Of a DNA stretch of 64,000 nt, positions 26,724-34,875 are shown piece after piece; the first letter of the stretch is position 1, and each line of letters opens with the position of its first letter. The notes beneath the pieces were generated by a model. That model had not been told where the DNA came from. It did no database searches and saw only the letters and a program-made list of their open reading frames with translations. The stretch comes from Sphingomonas sp. PP-CE-1G-424 (GTDB lineage: Bacteria > Pseudomonadota > Alphaproteobacteria > Sphingomonadales > Sphingomonadaceae), in the NCBI RefSeq assembly GCF_004341085.1, contig NZ_SLXW01000002.1:620001-684000 (forward strand), in the 5' to 3' direction. Both the position numbers and the translations under genes were made by a program.

Positions 26724-27869
26724 CTAGCGGATAACGCGCGTCACCGTAATGCGTCGCGTATCGCGTGCGGCGGCGATCATGTCGCGCAAGCCGTCGACCG
26801 CGAACACCAGCCCGACCAGCAGCACCGGCGTGGTCATCAGCGCCCAGTAGAAATTGTCGCTGCGCGCGAACAGCGAAATCAGCGCGGCATAGGCGGCGAA
26901 CACGACCAGCGCGCGCGTCGCGACCGCATCGCGCCACGCGAGCCAGCCGAACAGCGCCATGCCGAGGACCAGCGAAGCGAGCCATTGCGGCAGGATATCG
27001 AGGCCCGACGAGATGGTCGCGAGCCGGACGTAGAACCCGAACCCTTCGAGCCCGTTCCAGCCTTGCGACACGCGGTCGAGCGGCCCGCCGACCAGCGACA
27101 CCGCGTGCGCGTGGGCGGCAAGGACGACCGCGAAGATTGCGATAGCACCGAGCCAGCCCAGCGTCTCGCGGCGCTCGCCTTCGAGCCACGCGAACACCGC
27201 CATGATCGCGACGTACAGCAACGCGGTCTCGCGGATCAGCATCGCCGACAGCCCGAACGCGACCGCGGGCAACCAGTGGCCGGGACGGCGCAGCGCGAGC
27301 GACACTGCGATCAGCGGGCCCGCCCACACCTCGTGGAACACCACGAAACTCGGATCGAGGTTTACGAAGAGCCCCGCGACGGCGAGCAAGCCCGCCGCCC
27401 CGAGCGGCACCAAGCCGGTCATCGCCGGACGAAGCCGCGCGACCCAGGCGAGGATCGTTCCGACGCACAACCCCAGCAGCAGCAGGTTCACCAGCATCGG
27501 GGGCAGAGCCGCCTCGACGACCGCCAGCGTCGGCAGGCGGACCGCGAAGAAGGGTTTCAGGGGGTAATGCCCCATGCGCTGCGCCTCGGCGGCGGCGGTG
27601 TAGTAGGGCGAGCCGCCGCGGATTCCGGCAACGATCGACTGATACAGCAGGAGGTCGGTCTGGCCCGGCGGCGGCGGGTCGGCAGCCACCGAACCGGCGG
27701 CGATCCCGGACGCGCTGCTCGGTCGCGGGCCGGGTGAGGTGATCGCGCCGAGGCACGCCGCCAGGAACACCAGCAACACCACGATACCGATCCGCGCGTG
27801 CGCCGACGGCATGCCCGCGAACCGGGTCGCGCCGGTCGTCCATACCGGAGCGCCGCGGCGCGTCTTCAT
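26724..27869 (-). CDS. Polytopic membrane protein of unknown function
   Basis: The 381-residue protein has roughly nine membrane helices separated by short loops, including a long first periplasmic loop with DLLLYQSIVAGI and GSPYYTAAAEAQR. This layout recalls membrane glycosyltransferase-like proteins, but no sugar-lipid motif is obvious. I start at 27869 (MKTRRGAPV), four bases after the ubiB stop; an upstream extension would overlap ubiB. Its position in the ubi-coaBC run is by co-transcription only. Confidence 0.7.
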   Translation of the reverse strand: MKTRRGAPVWTTGATRFAGMPSAHARIGIVVLLVFLAACLGAITSPGPRPSSASGIAAGSVAADPPPPGQTDLLLYQSIVAGIRGGSPYYTAAAEAQRMGHYPLKPFFAVRLPTLAVVEAALPPMLVNLLLLGLCVGTILAWVARLRPAMTGLVPLGAAGLLAVAGLFVNLDPSFVVFHEVWAGPLIAVSLALRRPGHWLPAVAFGLSAMLIRETALLYVAIMAVFAWLEGERRETLGWLGAIAIFAVVLAAHAHAVSLVGGPLDRVSQGWNGLEGFGFYVRLATISSGLDILPQWLASLVLGMALFGWLAWRDAVATRALVVFAAYAALISLFARSDNFYWALMTTPVLLVGLVFAVDGLRDMIAAARDTRRITVTRVIR

Positions 27870-27873
27870 GCTC

Positions 27874-29406
27874 TCAACCAAGAAGCAGCGTCGTCGCGAC
27901 CCCGGCAGCGGCGGCGAGCACCGCGACCAGACCGTAACGCCAGCCGCCACCGATCCGGATCACCTCGATCTCGCGCAGCGGCATCGTCGGGGGAGCGCCA
28001 CCGGGGGCGGGGTAGTGCGCCTCGATCCGGCGGACCAGTTCGGGGAGCCGGGTCAGCGTCTGGACGTCGGCGATCAGGCGTTCGGCGATCATCGCCTCGG
28101 GGCCGAGCTCGCCGCGGATCCAGTCGCGGACGAACGGCTCGGCGGTTTCCCACAGGTTGATGTCGGGGTTGAGGCTGGTCGCGACGCCCTCGACCATCAC
28201 CATCGTCTTCTGGAGCAGCAGCAGATGCGGCTGCGTCACCATGTCGAAATCGCGCGTGATCGAGAACAGGCTGTCGAGCATCATGCCGATCGACATGTCC
28301 TTGACCGGCAACCCGCGCATCGGCTCGCCGACAGCCCTGAGTGCGGTCGCGAACTCGGCGACGTCGTGATGCGCGGGGACGTAGCCGGCTTCGAAATGGA
28401 TCTCGGCGACACGTTTGTAGTTGCCGGTGATCAGGCCGTAGAGAATCTCGGCGAGCCAGACGCGCGCGCGCCGGTCGATCCGGCCCATGATGCCGAAGTC
28501 GATCGCGGCGATGCGGTTGCCAGGCAGCGCGAACAGGTTTCCCTGGTGCATGTCGGCATGGAAGAAGCCGTCGGCGATCGCCTGGCGGAGGAACGCGCGG
28601 ACCAATGTCTGCGCGAGCGCGGGGAGGTCGTAGCCGGCGGCGACCAGCGCGGGGCGGTCGGACAGCTTGATGCCGTCGATCCACTCGATCGTCATGACCT
28701 TGGCGGTCGAGCGCGCCCAGTCGATCGCGGGGATGACGAAATCGGGCTCAGCGGTCATGCCTTCCGCGAGTTCGGACGCGGACGCGGCTTCGCGGCGGAA
28801 GTTGAGTTCGCGCAGGGTCCAGCGCTTGAACGTCTCGATCGTCAGGCGCGGGCGCAGGCGCATCGCTTCGGGGCTGAGTGCCTCGAGTTGTGCTGCAGCC
28901 CAGCTATAGGTGTCGATCGCGCGCGCGAAATCGTCCTCGACGCCGGGGCGGAGAACTTTCACCGCGACCTGGCGGCCGTCGGTGGTGACGGCGCGGTGGA
29001 CCTGCGCGATCGATGCGGCGCCGACCGGGATCGGTTCGATGCGCGAGAACAGCGTTTCCAGCGGCTTGCCGAAGCTCGCCAGCATCGCCGCCTCGATCGT
29101 CTCGTAGGGGACGGGGGAGAGCTGGTCCTGGAGCCTGAGCAGGTCATGCGCGGCGTCCTCGCCGACGAGATCCGGCCGCGTGGCGAGCGTCTGCCCGAGC
29201 TTGATCGCCGCCGGCCCGATCGCCTGGAACGCATCCGCATAGCGCGGCACTGCCGGCACGCGCGCTCCGAACCGCGCGATCCGCGCGAGGCGACGGACAG
29301 GGGCGGGGGTGTTCGGGTCGCGCTCGATCCCGCGCAGGGCGCCGTGACGGGCGAGGATGCGGCCCCATTTGAGGAGGCGCCAGACGTGGGTTGTGGACGC
29401 GGTCAC
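27874..29406 (-). CDS. ubiB: UbiB-family atypical kinase for ubiquinone synthesis
   Basis: The 510-residue ABC1/ADCK-like protein has the signature AIKLGQTLATRPDLV (the KxGQ block), VKVLRPGV with the ATP-binding Lys, a DFGIMGR-type metal-binding motif in IAAIDFGIMG, and HADMHQGNLFAL. Two C-terminal hydrophobic helices anchor it to the membrane. It supports ubiquinone synthesis together with ubiE next to it. A repeat-rich gap of 292 bp separates the two genes. Confidence 0.93.
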   Translation of the reverse strand: MTASTTHVWRLLKWGRILARHGALRGIERDPNTPAPVRRLARIARFGARVPAVPRYADAFQAIGPAAIKLGQTLATRPDLVGEDAAHDLLRLQDQLSPVPYETIEAAMLASFGKPLETLFSRIEPIPVGAASIAQVHRAVTTDGRQVAVKVLRPGVEDDFARAIDTYSWAAAQLEALSPEAMRLRPRLTIETFKRWTLRELNFRREAASASELAEGMTAEPDFVIPAIDWARSTAKVMTIEWIDGIKLSDRPALVAAGYDLPALAQTLVRAFLRQAIADGFFHADMHQGNLFALPGNRIAAIDFGIMGRIDRRARVWLAEILYGLITGNYKRVAEIHFEAGYVPAHHDVAEFATALRAVGEPMRGLPVKDMSIGMMLDSLFSITRDFDMVTQPHLLLLQKTMVMVEGVATSLNPDINLWETAEPFVRDWIRGELGPEAMIAERLIADVQTLTRLPELVRRIEAHYPAPGGAPPTMPLREIEVIRIGGGWRYGLVAVLAAAAGVATTLLLG

Positions 29407-29426
29407 TGGGCGAGGGCGCCTTGAGA

Positions 29427-29672
29427 AGGGTTTTGTTCGCGCGGAGACGCGGAGACGCGAAGAGAAGAGATTGGTTCACGCGGAGACGCGGAGACGCGGA
29501 GAGAAGGAAGAACTGGTTCGCGCAGAGGCGCAGAGGCGCGGGGGTGTTGTTCTTCGCCGCGGATGCGGCTTTTAATAACCAACGTCAGGGCGTCATAGCG
29601 CTGATGCGCAAGAGCCGCCTTGGCGCCCTCGCGCCCACTTACTCTCCGCGCCTTTGCGCCTCTGCGCGAACA
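29427..29672. repeat. Tandem and inverted repeat cluster in the ubiE-ubiB gap
   Basis: Three imperfect tandem copies of a unit of about 42 bp, built from short CGCGGAGACG-type repeats, lie at about 29427-29471, 29472-29513 and 29514-29543. An inverted copy of the last one occurs at 29647-29672 (matching 29516-29541). The gap contains no gene-like frame with recognisable domains. The element may be a dispersed repeat family. Confidence 0.7.
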
Positions 29673-29698
29673 AATCTTCGCGCGCCTTCGCGTGATCA

Positions 29699-30463
29699 CT
29701 AGATCTTCCACCCGCTGTGAATCGCGACTAGGCCGCCCAGCAGCGGTTCGACCTTGGTCTGCACGAAGCCGGCGTCGGCAATCATGCCCTTGAACTTGGG
29801 CATGTCGGGGAAGCGGCGGATCGATTCGATCAGGTAGCGGTAGCTGTCGGCGTCCTGCGCCAGGAGCTGGCCGAGCTTGGGGACCATCTTGTGCGAATAG
29901 GCGTCGTATACCTCGGCGAACCCGGGCCATACGGTGGTCGAGAATTCGAGGCAGTAGAACCGCCCGCCACGGCGCAGGACGCGGTGGGCTTCGCGCAAGG
30001 CCTTGGGTATGTCGGTCACGTTACGGATACCGAACGCGATCGTGTAGGCGTCGAAGAACTTGTCGGGGAAGGTCAGCGTTTCCGCGTTGGCTTCGGTCCA
30101 GACGAGGCCGTCGATCCCGCGCTTCTGCGCGCGCTGCATGCCGACTTCGAGCATCTGCGGGTTGATGTCGGCGACCGTAATCGACGCGCCCGACGGCTCC
30201 ATGCGGAAGGCGATGTCGCCCGTGCCGCCGGCCATATCGAGAATCTGCTCGCCTTCGCGCGGTTTCACGCGGCGGACGAAGCGGTCCTTCCACAGGCGGT
30301 GCATGCCGCCCGACATCGCATCGTTCATCAGGTCGTATTTCCCTGCGACGTTCGAGAAGACGCCGCCGACGCGGGCGGTCTTCTCGGTGGCGGGGATGTC
30401 TTCGTAGCCGAAGGAGACGGTATCGGGCGTGAGTGCGGGCGCGGGCGCGATCAAGTCGTTCAT
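29699..30463 (-). CDS. ubiE: Bifunctional demethylmenaquinone/ubiquinone methyltransferase
   Basis: The 254-residue SAM-dependent enzyme performs the C-methylation step of quinone synthesis. Motifs: VGGVFSNVAGKYDLMND at the start, SAM-binding ILDMAGGTGDIAF, and the block YTIAFGIRNVTD characteristic of UbiE. The start at 30463 (MNDLIAPAPAL) matches the family. It diverges from mutM across 56 bp and runs ahead of ubiB in the same direction. Confidence 0.95.
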   Translation of the reverse strand: MNDLIAPAPALTPDTVSFGYEDIPATEKTARVGGVFSNVAGKYDLMNDAMSGGMHRLWKDRFVRRVKPREGEQILDMAGGTGDIAFRMEPSGASITVADINPQMLEVGMQRAQKRGIDGLVWTEANAETLTFPDKFFDAYTIAFGIRNVTDIPKALREAHRVLRRGGRFYCLEFSTTVWPGFAEVYDAYSHKMVPKLGQLLAQDADSYRYLIESIRRFPDMPKFKGMIADAGFVQTKVEPLLGGLVAIHSGWKI

Positions 30464-30519
30464 ATCCTGCGCTCTAGCCGCGCCTTGTGGCGCGAGCAAA
30501 CGCAACCTAGCTGCAAACC

Positions 30520-31335
30520 GTGCCAGAATTACCAGAAGTCGAAACCACCGTGCGCGGGCTGGAGCCCGTGCTGAAGGGCCAGCGCCTGACCTCGGTCGAG
30601 CCGCGCCGCGCCGACCTGCGCAAAGCGATCCCGGTCGACCTGCGCCAGCGCATGACCGGGGCGACCGTCACGACGCTGGGGCGGCGCGCCAAATACGGGC
30701 TGATCGATACCGATCGCGGCGATACGCTCGTCTTCCACCTCGGCATGTCGGGGCGCTGGCGAGTCGATCCGAGCGAATTGCTTGCGCACGATCATGTGCT
30801 GATCGGCACCGAGGCGGGGCGGACGGTCGCGCTCAACGATCCGCGGCGATTCGGTTTTCTCGATCTGTGGGCGACCGACGACATCGCGAATTACCCGCCA
30901 TTCCTCAGCATGGGGCCGGAGCCGCTCGGGCCGGACCTGACCGCCGCGTATCTGCTCCAGGCGCTCGAAGGGCGGGGGGCGTCGATCAAGGCGATGCTGC
31001 TCGACCAGCGAATCGTCGCGGGTCTCGGCAACATCTATGTGTGCGAGGCGCTGCACATGGCGAAGATCGCGCCGTCACGCGCGGCGGGGCGGATCTCGCT
31101 GTTTCGACTCGAGCGGCTCGTCGAGGTGATTCGGACGGTGCTGACGGCGGCGATCCTGGCTGGTGGTTCGTCTCTGCGCGATTACGTCCGGCCGGACGGC
31201 GAACTCGGCTATTTCTCGAAGCAATGGCGCGTCTATGGGCGCGAGGGCGAGCCGTGCGAATGTGGTGCTACCGTGAAGCGGCGGACCGAGGGCGGGCGCT
31301 CGACGTTCTGGTGTCCGAAGTGCCAACGCGGTTGA
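30520..31335 (+). CDS. mutM: Formamidopyrimidine-DNA glycosylase
   Basis: The 271-residue base-excision repair enzyme removes 8-oxoguanine and formamidopyrimidines. The start codon is GTG, and after Met removal the catalytic Pro2-Glu3 of the MPELPEVETT N-terminus is retained. A GLGNIYVCEAL block and a C-terminal zinc finger (CECGATV and CPKCQ) are present. It is divergent from ubiE. Confidence 0.95.
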   Translation: MPELPEVETTVRGLEPVLKGQRLTSVEPRRADLRKAIPVDLRQRMTGATVTTLGRRAKYGLIDTDRGDTLVFHLGMSGRWRVDPSELLAHDHVLIGTEAGRTVALNDPRRFGFLDLWATDDIANYPPFLSMGPEPLGPDLTAAYLLQALEGRGASIKAMLLDQRIVAGLGNIYVCEALHMAKIAPSRAAGRISLFRLERLVEVIRTVLTAAILAGGSSLRDYVRPDGELGYFSKQWRVYGREGEPCECGATVKRRTEGGRSTFWCPKCQRG

Positions 31336-31429
31336 CGATCTAGGACAAAGTGGCTAGGGCCGCGGCTTCGAGAGGGCGTAGGAGCAATCCGGCGCCCCTT
31401 TTTATTCATTCGAACATCCAGAGGGCTTC

Positions 31430-31693
31430 ATGGCGAACACGCCGCAGGCGAAAAAGCGTATCCGTCGCAACGACCGTCGCGCGGAAGTGAACGGCAACCG
31501 CGTCGGCCGTATCCGTACCTTCATCAAGAAGGTCGAGGCCGCACTGGCATCGGGCGACAAGGGCGCAGCGACCACCGCACTCGCGGCCGCACAGCCTGAG
31601 CTGCAGCGTGGCGTCGCCAAGGGCGTGCTGCACAAGAACACCGCGAGCCGCAAGTTCGCGCGTCTGACCAAGGCCGTGACCGGGCTCGCCTAA
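31430..31693 (+). CDS. rpsT: 30S ribosomal protein S20
   Basis: The 87-residue helical, basic protein begins [20 protein letters not shown] and contains the usual [13 protein letters not shown]-type block ([16 protein letters not shown]). It binds 16S rRNA and affects 30S assembly. A strong terminator follows. Its position just upstream of dnaA matches the arrangement known from Caulobacter. Confidence 0.95.
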   Translation: MANTPQAKKRIRRNDRRAEVNGNRVGRIRTFIKKVEAALASGDKGAATTALAAAQPELQRGVAKGVLHKNTASRKFARLTKAVTGLA

Positions 31694-31720
31694 GCGACCG
31701 ATCACTGTCGAAAGCGGATC

Positions 31721-31750
31721 ACCCGTCGGGACATTCCCGGCGGGTTTTTT
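31721..31750 (+). terminator. Rho-independent terminator after rpsT
   Basis: An 11-bp stem (31721-31731 with 31735-31745, one G-T pair) closes a CAT loop and runs into six T residues, 28 bp after the rpsT stop. Confidence 0.9.
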
Positions 31751-32142
31751 GCGTCTGCGAAAGGAACCAAGTGCGACGGTGCGTAACCCACGGATTCCCC
31801 GCGATTCGAGTGGTCCGAAGTCAAGTCATGGAATGATTGAATTCGCAAAAAATACGTAAACACAGCCACTTATAAAAATATCGACGCATTTCCGCGGCTT
31901 GATCAAGTCAACCCGCTTTATTTCGAAAATGTGACGCGTCGGGGTCTTGCCCGGATCGCCGATCGCTTCATAACGGGGCTCACAGCGACGGTGGTTTCCA
32001 CCGCTGCATCAAACACACAGGGCGAAGATGCCGGATGACCCTTGGGGTCGTCGGGGGACCATTTTCTGTCGGGACTATATCACCCGCGCGAGCAATCTCG
32101 CGGGGTCGGAGAAGCGTGCGCGTGACGAAGTGGCAAGGATCA
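31751..32142 (+). promoter_or_regulatory. AT-rich dnaA leader, possible origin-related region
   Basis: The 392 bp between the rpsT terminator and dnaA hold no convincing gene. An AT-rich patch at about 31830-31881 (with runs such as GCAAAAAATACG and TATAAAAATATC) stands out from the GC-rich surroundings. A small hairpin, CGGTGGTTTCCACCG, lies at 31989-32003. I see no perfect TTATCCACA box. The region probably carries the dnaA promoter; an origin role is only possible. Confidence 0.4.
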
Positions 32143-33636
32143 ATGACGCACGCGACCGAGGCCGAGAAGGCCTGGGCCCGCGTGCGTGCATCCTTGCGCG
32201 AGTCGGCGGGGGCACGCCTGTTCGAGCAGTGGCTGAAACCGATCGAACTCGTTCCGGGTGACGATCGCGATACGATCCGGCTGGCGCTGCCCTCGGCGTT
32301 CATGACGAACTGGGTCCGCAATCACTATGCCGACCGACTCGTGCTCGAATTCAAGCAGATCCTGCCCCACGTCCGCACCGTTCAGATCGAGACCCGGGCG
32401 CCGGGTCGCGCGCCCGTCGTGCTCGCGATCGAGCCGGTCGCCGACGCCATTCCAGCCAAGCCCGTCGCCGATCCGGTACCGGTCGAGGCCAAGCCGGCTC
32501 CCAAGCCGGTCGCGGAGCCTGCGCAGGTCTCGATGAAGTTCGGTGTCGATCCTTCGCTGAAGCCTGCGCCGGCGCCGGTCGTGGCCTCCGCGCCCGTTGG
32601 CGTGCCGGCCGAGCGGCCGCCGCTCGATCCGCGCTATACGTTCGCGCGATTCGTCGTCGATCCGTCGAACAAGGTCGCGTTCAACGCGGCCAAGGTGCTC
32701 GCCGAGCCGGGCCCGGTCCGGTTCAGCCCGTTGTTCCTTCACAGCGGCACGGGGCAGGGCAAGACCCACCTCATGCACGCGATCGGTCACGCGTTCCTCG
32801 AGCATAACCCGCACGCGATCGTGCTGTGCATGTCCGCCGAGCGGTTCATGTACGATTTCGTCGCGTCGATGCGCGCGCGCGATACGCATGCCTTCAAGCA
32901 GCGGCTGCGCGGTGCCGATCTGCTGCTGATCGACGATCTCCAGTTCATCGCCGGCAAGGACGCGACGCAGGAAGAATTCTTCCATACGGTCAACGAGATC
33001 ATGGCGGCGGGCAAGCGGCTGGTGATCTCCGCCGACCGCTGCCCGCAAGCGCTCGAAGGCGTCGAGGCGCGGATCGTCAGCCGGATGTCGGTTGGCCTGG
33101 TCGCGGATATAAAGGCGCCTGATCTTACTTTGCGCCGGACGATCCTCGACCGGAAACTCGTCGACCTGCCCGACATGCGGGTGCCGACCGACGTGCTCGA
33201 CCTGCTCGCGGCGCGCATCCATGCGAATATCCGCGAGCTGGAGGGCGCGCTGAATCGGGTGGTGGCGTATGCGCAGCTGACCGGCGACACGATCGACCTC
33301 GACTTCGCGGTGGCGACGTTGGGCGAAGTGTTGCGCGGCGCGCAGAAGCGCGTGACGATCGACGAGATCCAGAAGCTGGTGTCGGCGCATTTCGAACTGA
33401 AGCCGCTTGATCTGATTTCCGCGCGGCGCGCCCGGGCTGTCGCGCGGCCGCGGCAGATCGCGATGTACCTGGCTAAGCGGCTGACGACGCGGTCGCTGCC
33501 GGAGATCGGGCGGAAATTCGGGGGACGTGACCACTCGACGGTGATCCATGCGGTGCGGAAGATCGAGGAGCTGCGTGATTCGGACCGCGATATCGATGCC
33601 GCGGTGCGCGTGCTGATGCGCGAACTCGAAGGCTAG
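32143..33636 (+). CDS. dnaA: Chromosomal replication initiator protein DnaA
   Basis: The 497-residue initiator has the N-terminal domain I, a long Pro/Ala/Val-rich linker (about residues 95-165), an AAA+ domain with the Walker A LHSGTGQGKTHLMHAI and Walker B LLLIDDLQFIAGKD, and a C-terminal DNA-binding domain with the signature GGRDHSTVIHAVRKIEEL. I start at ATG 32143 after AAGGATCA; a GTG at 32122 with GGAGAAG seven bases upstream is a close alternative. The longer frame from 32035 is unlikely. Confidence 0.93.
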   Translation: MTHATEAEKAWARVRASLRESAGARLFEQWLKPIELVPGDDRDTIRLALPSAFMTNWVRNHYADRLVLEFKQILPHVRTVQIETRAPGRAPVVLAIEPVADAIPAKPVADPVPVEAKPAPKPVAEPAQVSMKFGVDPSLKPAPAPVVASAPVGVPAERPPLDPRYTFARFVVDPSNKVAFNAAKVLAEPGPVRFSPLFLHSGTGQGKTHLMHAIGHAFLEHNPHAIVLCMSAERFMYDFVASMRARDTHAFKQRLRGADLLLIDDLQFIAGKDATQEEFFHTVNEIMAAGKRLVISADRCPQALEGVEARIVSRMSVGLVADIKAPDLTLRRTILDRKLVDLPDMRVPTDVLDLLAARIHANIRELEGALNRVVAYAQLTGDTIDLDFAVATLGEVLRGAQKRVTIDEIQKLVSAHFELKPLDLISARRARAVARPRQIAMYLAKRLTTRSLPEIGRKFGGRDHSTVIHAVRKIEELRDSDRDIDAAVRVLMRELEG

Positions 33637-33647
33637 GCTAGCCCGTA

Positions 33648-33709
33648 CTTCCTTGTTCTCCCGCGAAGGCGGGAGCCCAGACTGGGACCCCCGCCTTCGC
33701 GGGGGAACA
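33648..33709. repeat. Palindromic intergenic repeat, copy 1
   Basis: A palindrome of the GCGAAGGCGGG/CCCGCCTTCGC type. The first 39 bp (33648-33686) are identical to the reverse complement of 47000-47038, which is a second copy 13 kb away in opposite orientation. It lies between the dnaA stop and the trpS stop, so between converging genes. Confidence 0.85.
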
Positions 33710-33730
33710 TGCTGATGTCCGTACTAATTT

Positions 33731-33846
33731 CTGCTCCCCTCCCTGGAAGGGAGGGGCTGGGGGTGGGTTGGTCGGTTTGAGGCACACCGGTTCCACACTG
33801 CGGAAGCCGACCCACCCCCAACCCCTCCCTTCCAGGGAGGGGGGCA
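33731..33846. repeat. Long GC-rich inverted repeat between dnaA and trpS
   Basis: Arms of about 40 bp (about 33731-33775 and 33807-33846) rich in CCCTCCCTGGAAGGGAGGGG-type sequence enclose a 30-bp centre. It sits directly after the first palindrome in a 222-bp gap between convergent genes and could act as a transcription stop. Confidence 0.8.
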
Positions 33847-33858
33847 GGTCGGTTCGGG

Positions 33859-34866
33859 TTAAACCTGTAGCCCCATTGCGTCCTGCGTCTGCTTCAGCAC
33901 CGGAGCGGCCAACGCACGTGCCTTTTCCGCACCCGCCTGCAATACCGCCGTCACCGCGCTGCGGTCATCGAGCAGCCGCACCATCTCGTCACGGATCGGG
34001 CCCAGTTTTGCCACCGCAAGATCCGCCAGCGCTGGCTTGAACGCGCCGAAGCCCTTGCCGCCGAACTCGCCTAGCACGGTCGCGACATCGCTATCCGCCA
34101 GCGCCGCGTATATCGTCAGCAGGTTGCGCGCCTCGGCACGGTCGCCGAGCTCCTCGACCGTCGCGGGCAACACGTCCGGATCGGTCTTCGCCTTGCGGAA
34201 CTTGTCGGCGATCGTGTCGTCGCTGTCGATCAGCTTGACCACCGACTGCTCGGACGGATTCGACTTCGACATCTTCGCCGACGCATCGCGCAAGCTCATG
34301 ATCCGCGGCGCGGCCTTGCTGATCAGCGGCGCGGGGAGCGTGAACAGGTCGACGCCGTAGTCGCCGTTGAACTTGGTGGCGATGTCGCGCGCGAGTTCGA
34401 GATGCTGCTTCTGGTCCTCGCCGACCGGCACATGCGTCGCGTTGTAGAGCAGCACATCGGCGGCCATCAGCACCGGGTAATCGTACAGCCCGACGCTCGC
34501 GCCCTCGCGGTTCTTGCCCGCCTTGTCCTTGAACTGCGTCATCCGGTTGAGCCAGCCGACGCGGGCGACGGTGTTGAGCAGCCATGCCATTTCGCTGTGT
34601 GCGGGGACGCGCGCCTGGTTGAACAGGATCGACTTTGCCGGATCGATCCCCGCTGCGATCATCGTCGCGGCGACCTCGATCGTGTGCGACGAGAGCTCGG
34701 CGGGCGCGATCCATTCGGTCGGCGCGTGGAGATCGGCGATGAAGAACATCGACTCGCCACCCTGCGCCGCGACGTCGTCCTGCAGCGTCACCCACTGCTT
34801 CACCGCCCCCAGGTAATTGCCGAGATGGAGATTACCGGTGGGCTTGATGCCGGACAGGACGCGCAT
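33859..34866 (-). CDS. trpS: Tryptophan--tRNA ligase
   Basis: The 335-residue class I synthetase has the HIGH-type motif in GNLHLGNYLGAVKQW, the block DLHAPTEWI and a KMSKSNPSEQS signature. It is the last gene of the run secB-murJ-trpS, with only 9 bp to murJ. Confidence 0.95.
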   Translation of the reverse strand: MRVLSGIKPTGNLHLGNYLGAVKQWVTLQDDVAAQGGESMFFIADLHAPTEWIAPAELSSHTIEVAATMIAAGIDPAKSILFNQARVPAHSEMAWLLNTVARVGWLNRMTQFKDKAGKNREGASVGLYDYPVLMAADVLLYNATHVPVGEDQKQHLELARDIATKFNGDYGVDLFTLPAPLISKAAPRIMSLRDASAKMSKSNPSEQSVVKLIDSDDTIADKFRKAKTDPDVLPATVEELGDRAEARNLLTIYAALADSDVATVLGEFGGKGFGAFKPALADLAVAKLGPIRDEMVRLLDDRSAVTAVLQAGAEKARALAAPVLKQTQDAMGLQV

Positions 34867-34875
34867 GGAGAAACC

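Noticed and set aside
29427-29672. Short repeats in the ubiE-ubiB gap as a possible CRISPR array
   Set aside because: Repeat units are tandem and imperfect without unique spacers of constant length, and no cas gene is near.
31751-32142. A clear oriC with DnaA boxes
   Set aside because: No perfect TTATCCACA or TGTGGATAA sequence is visible, so an origin is not claimed.
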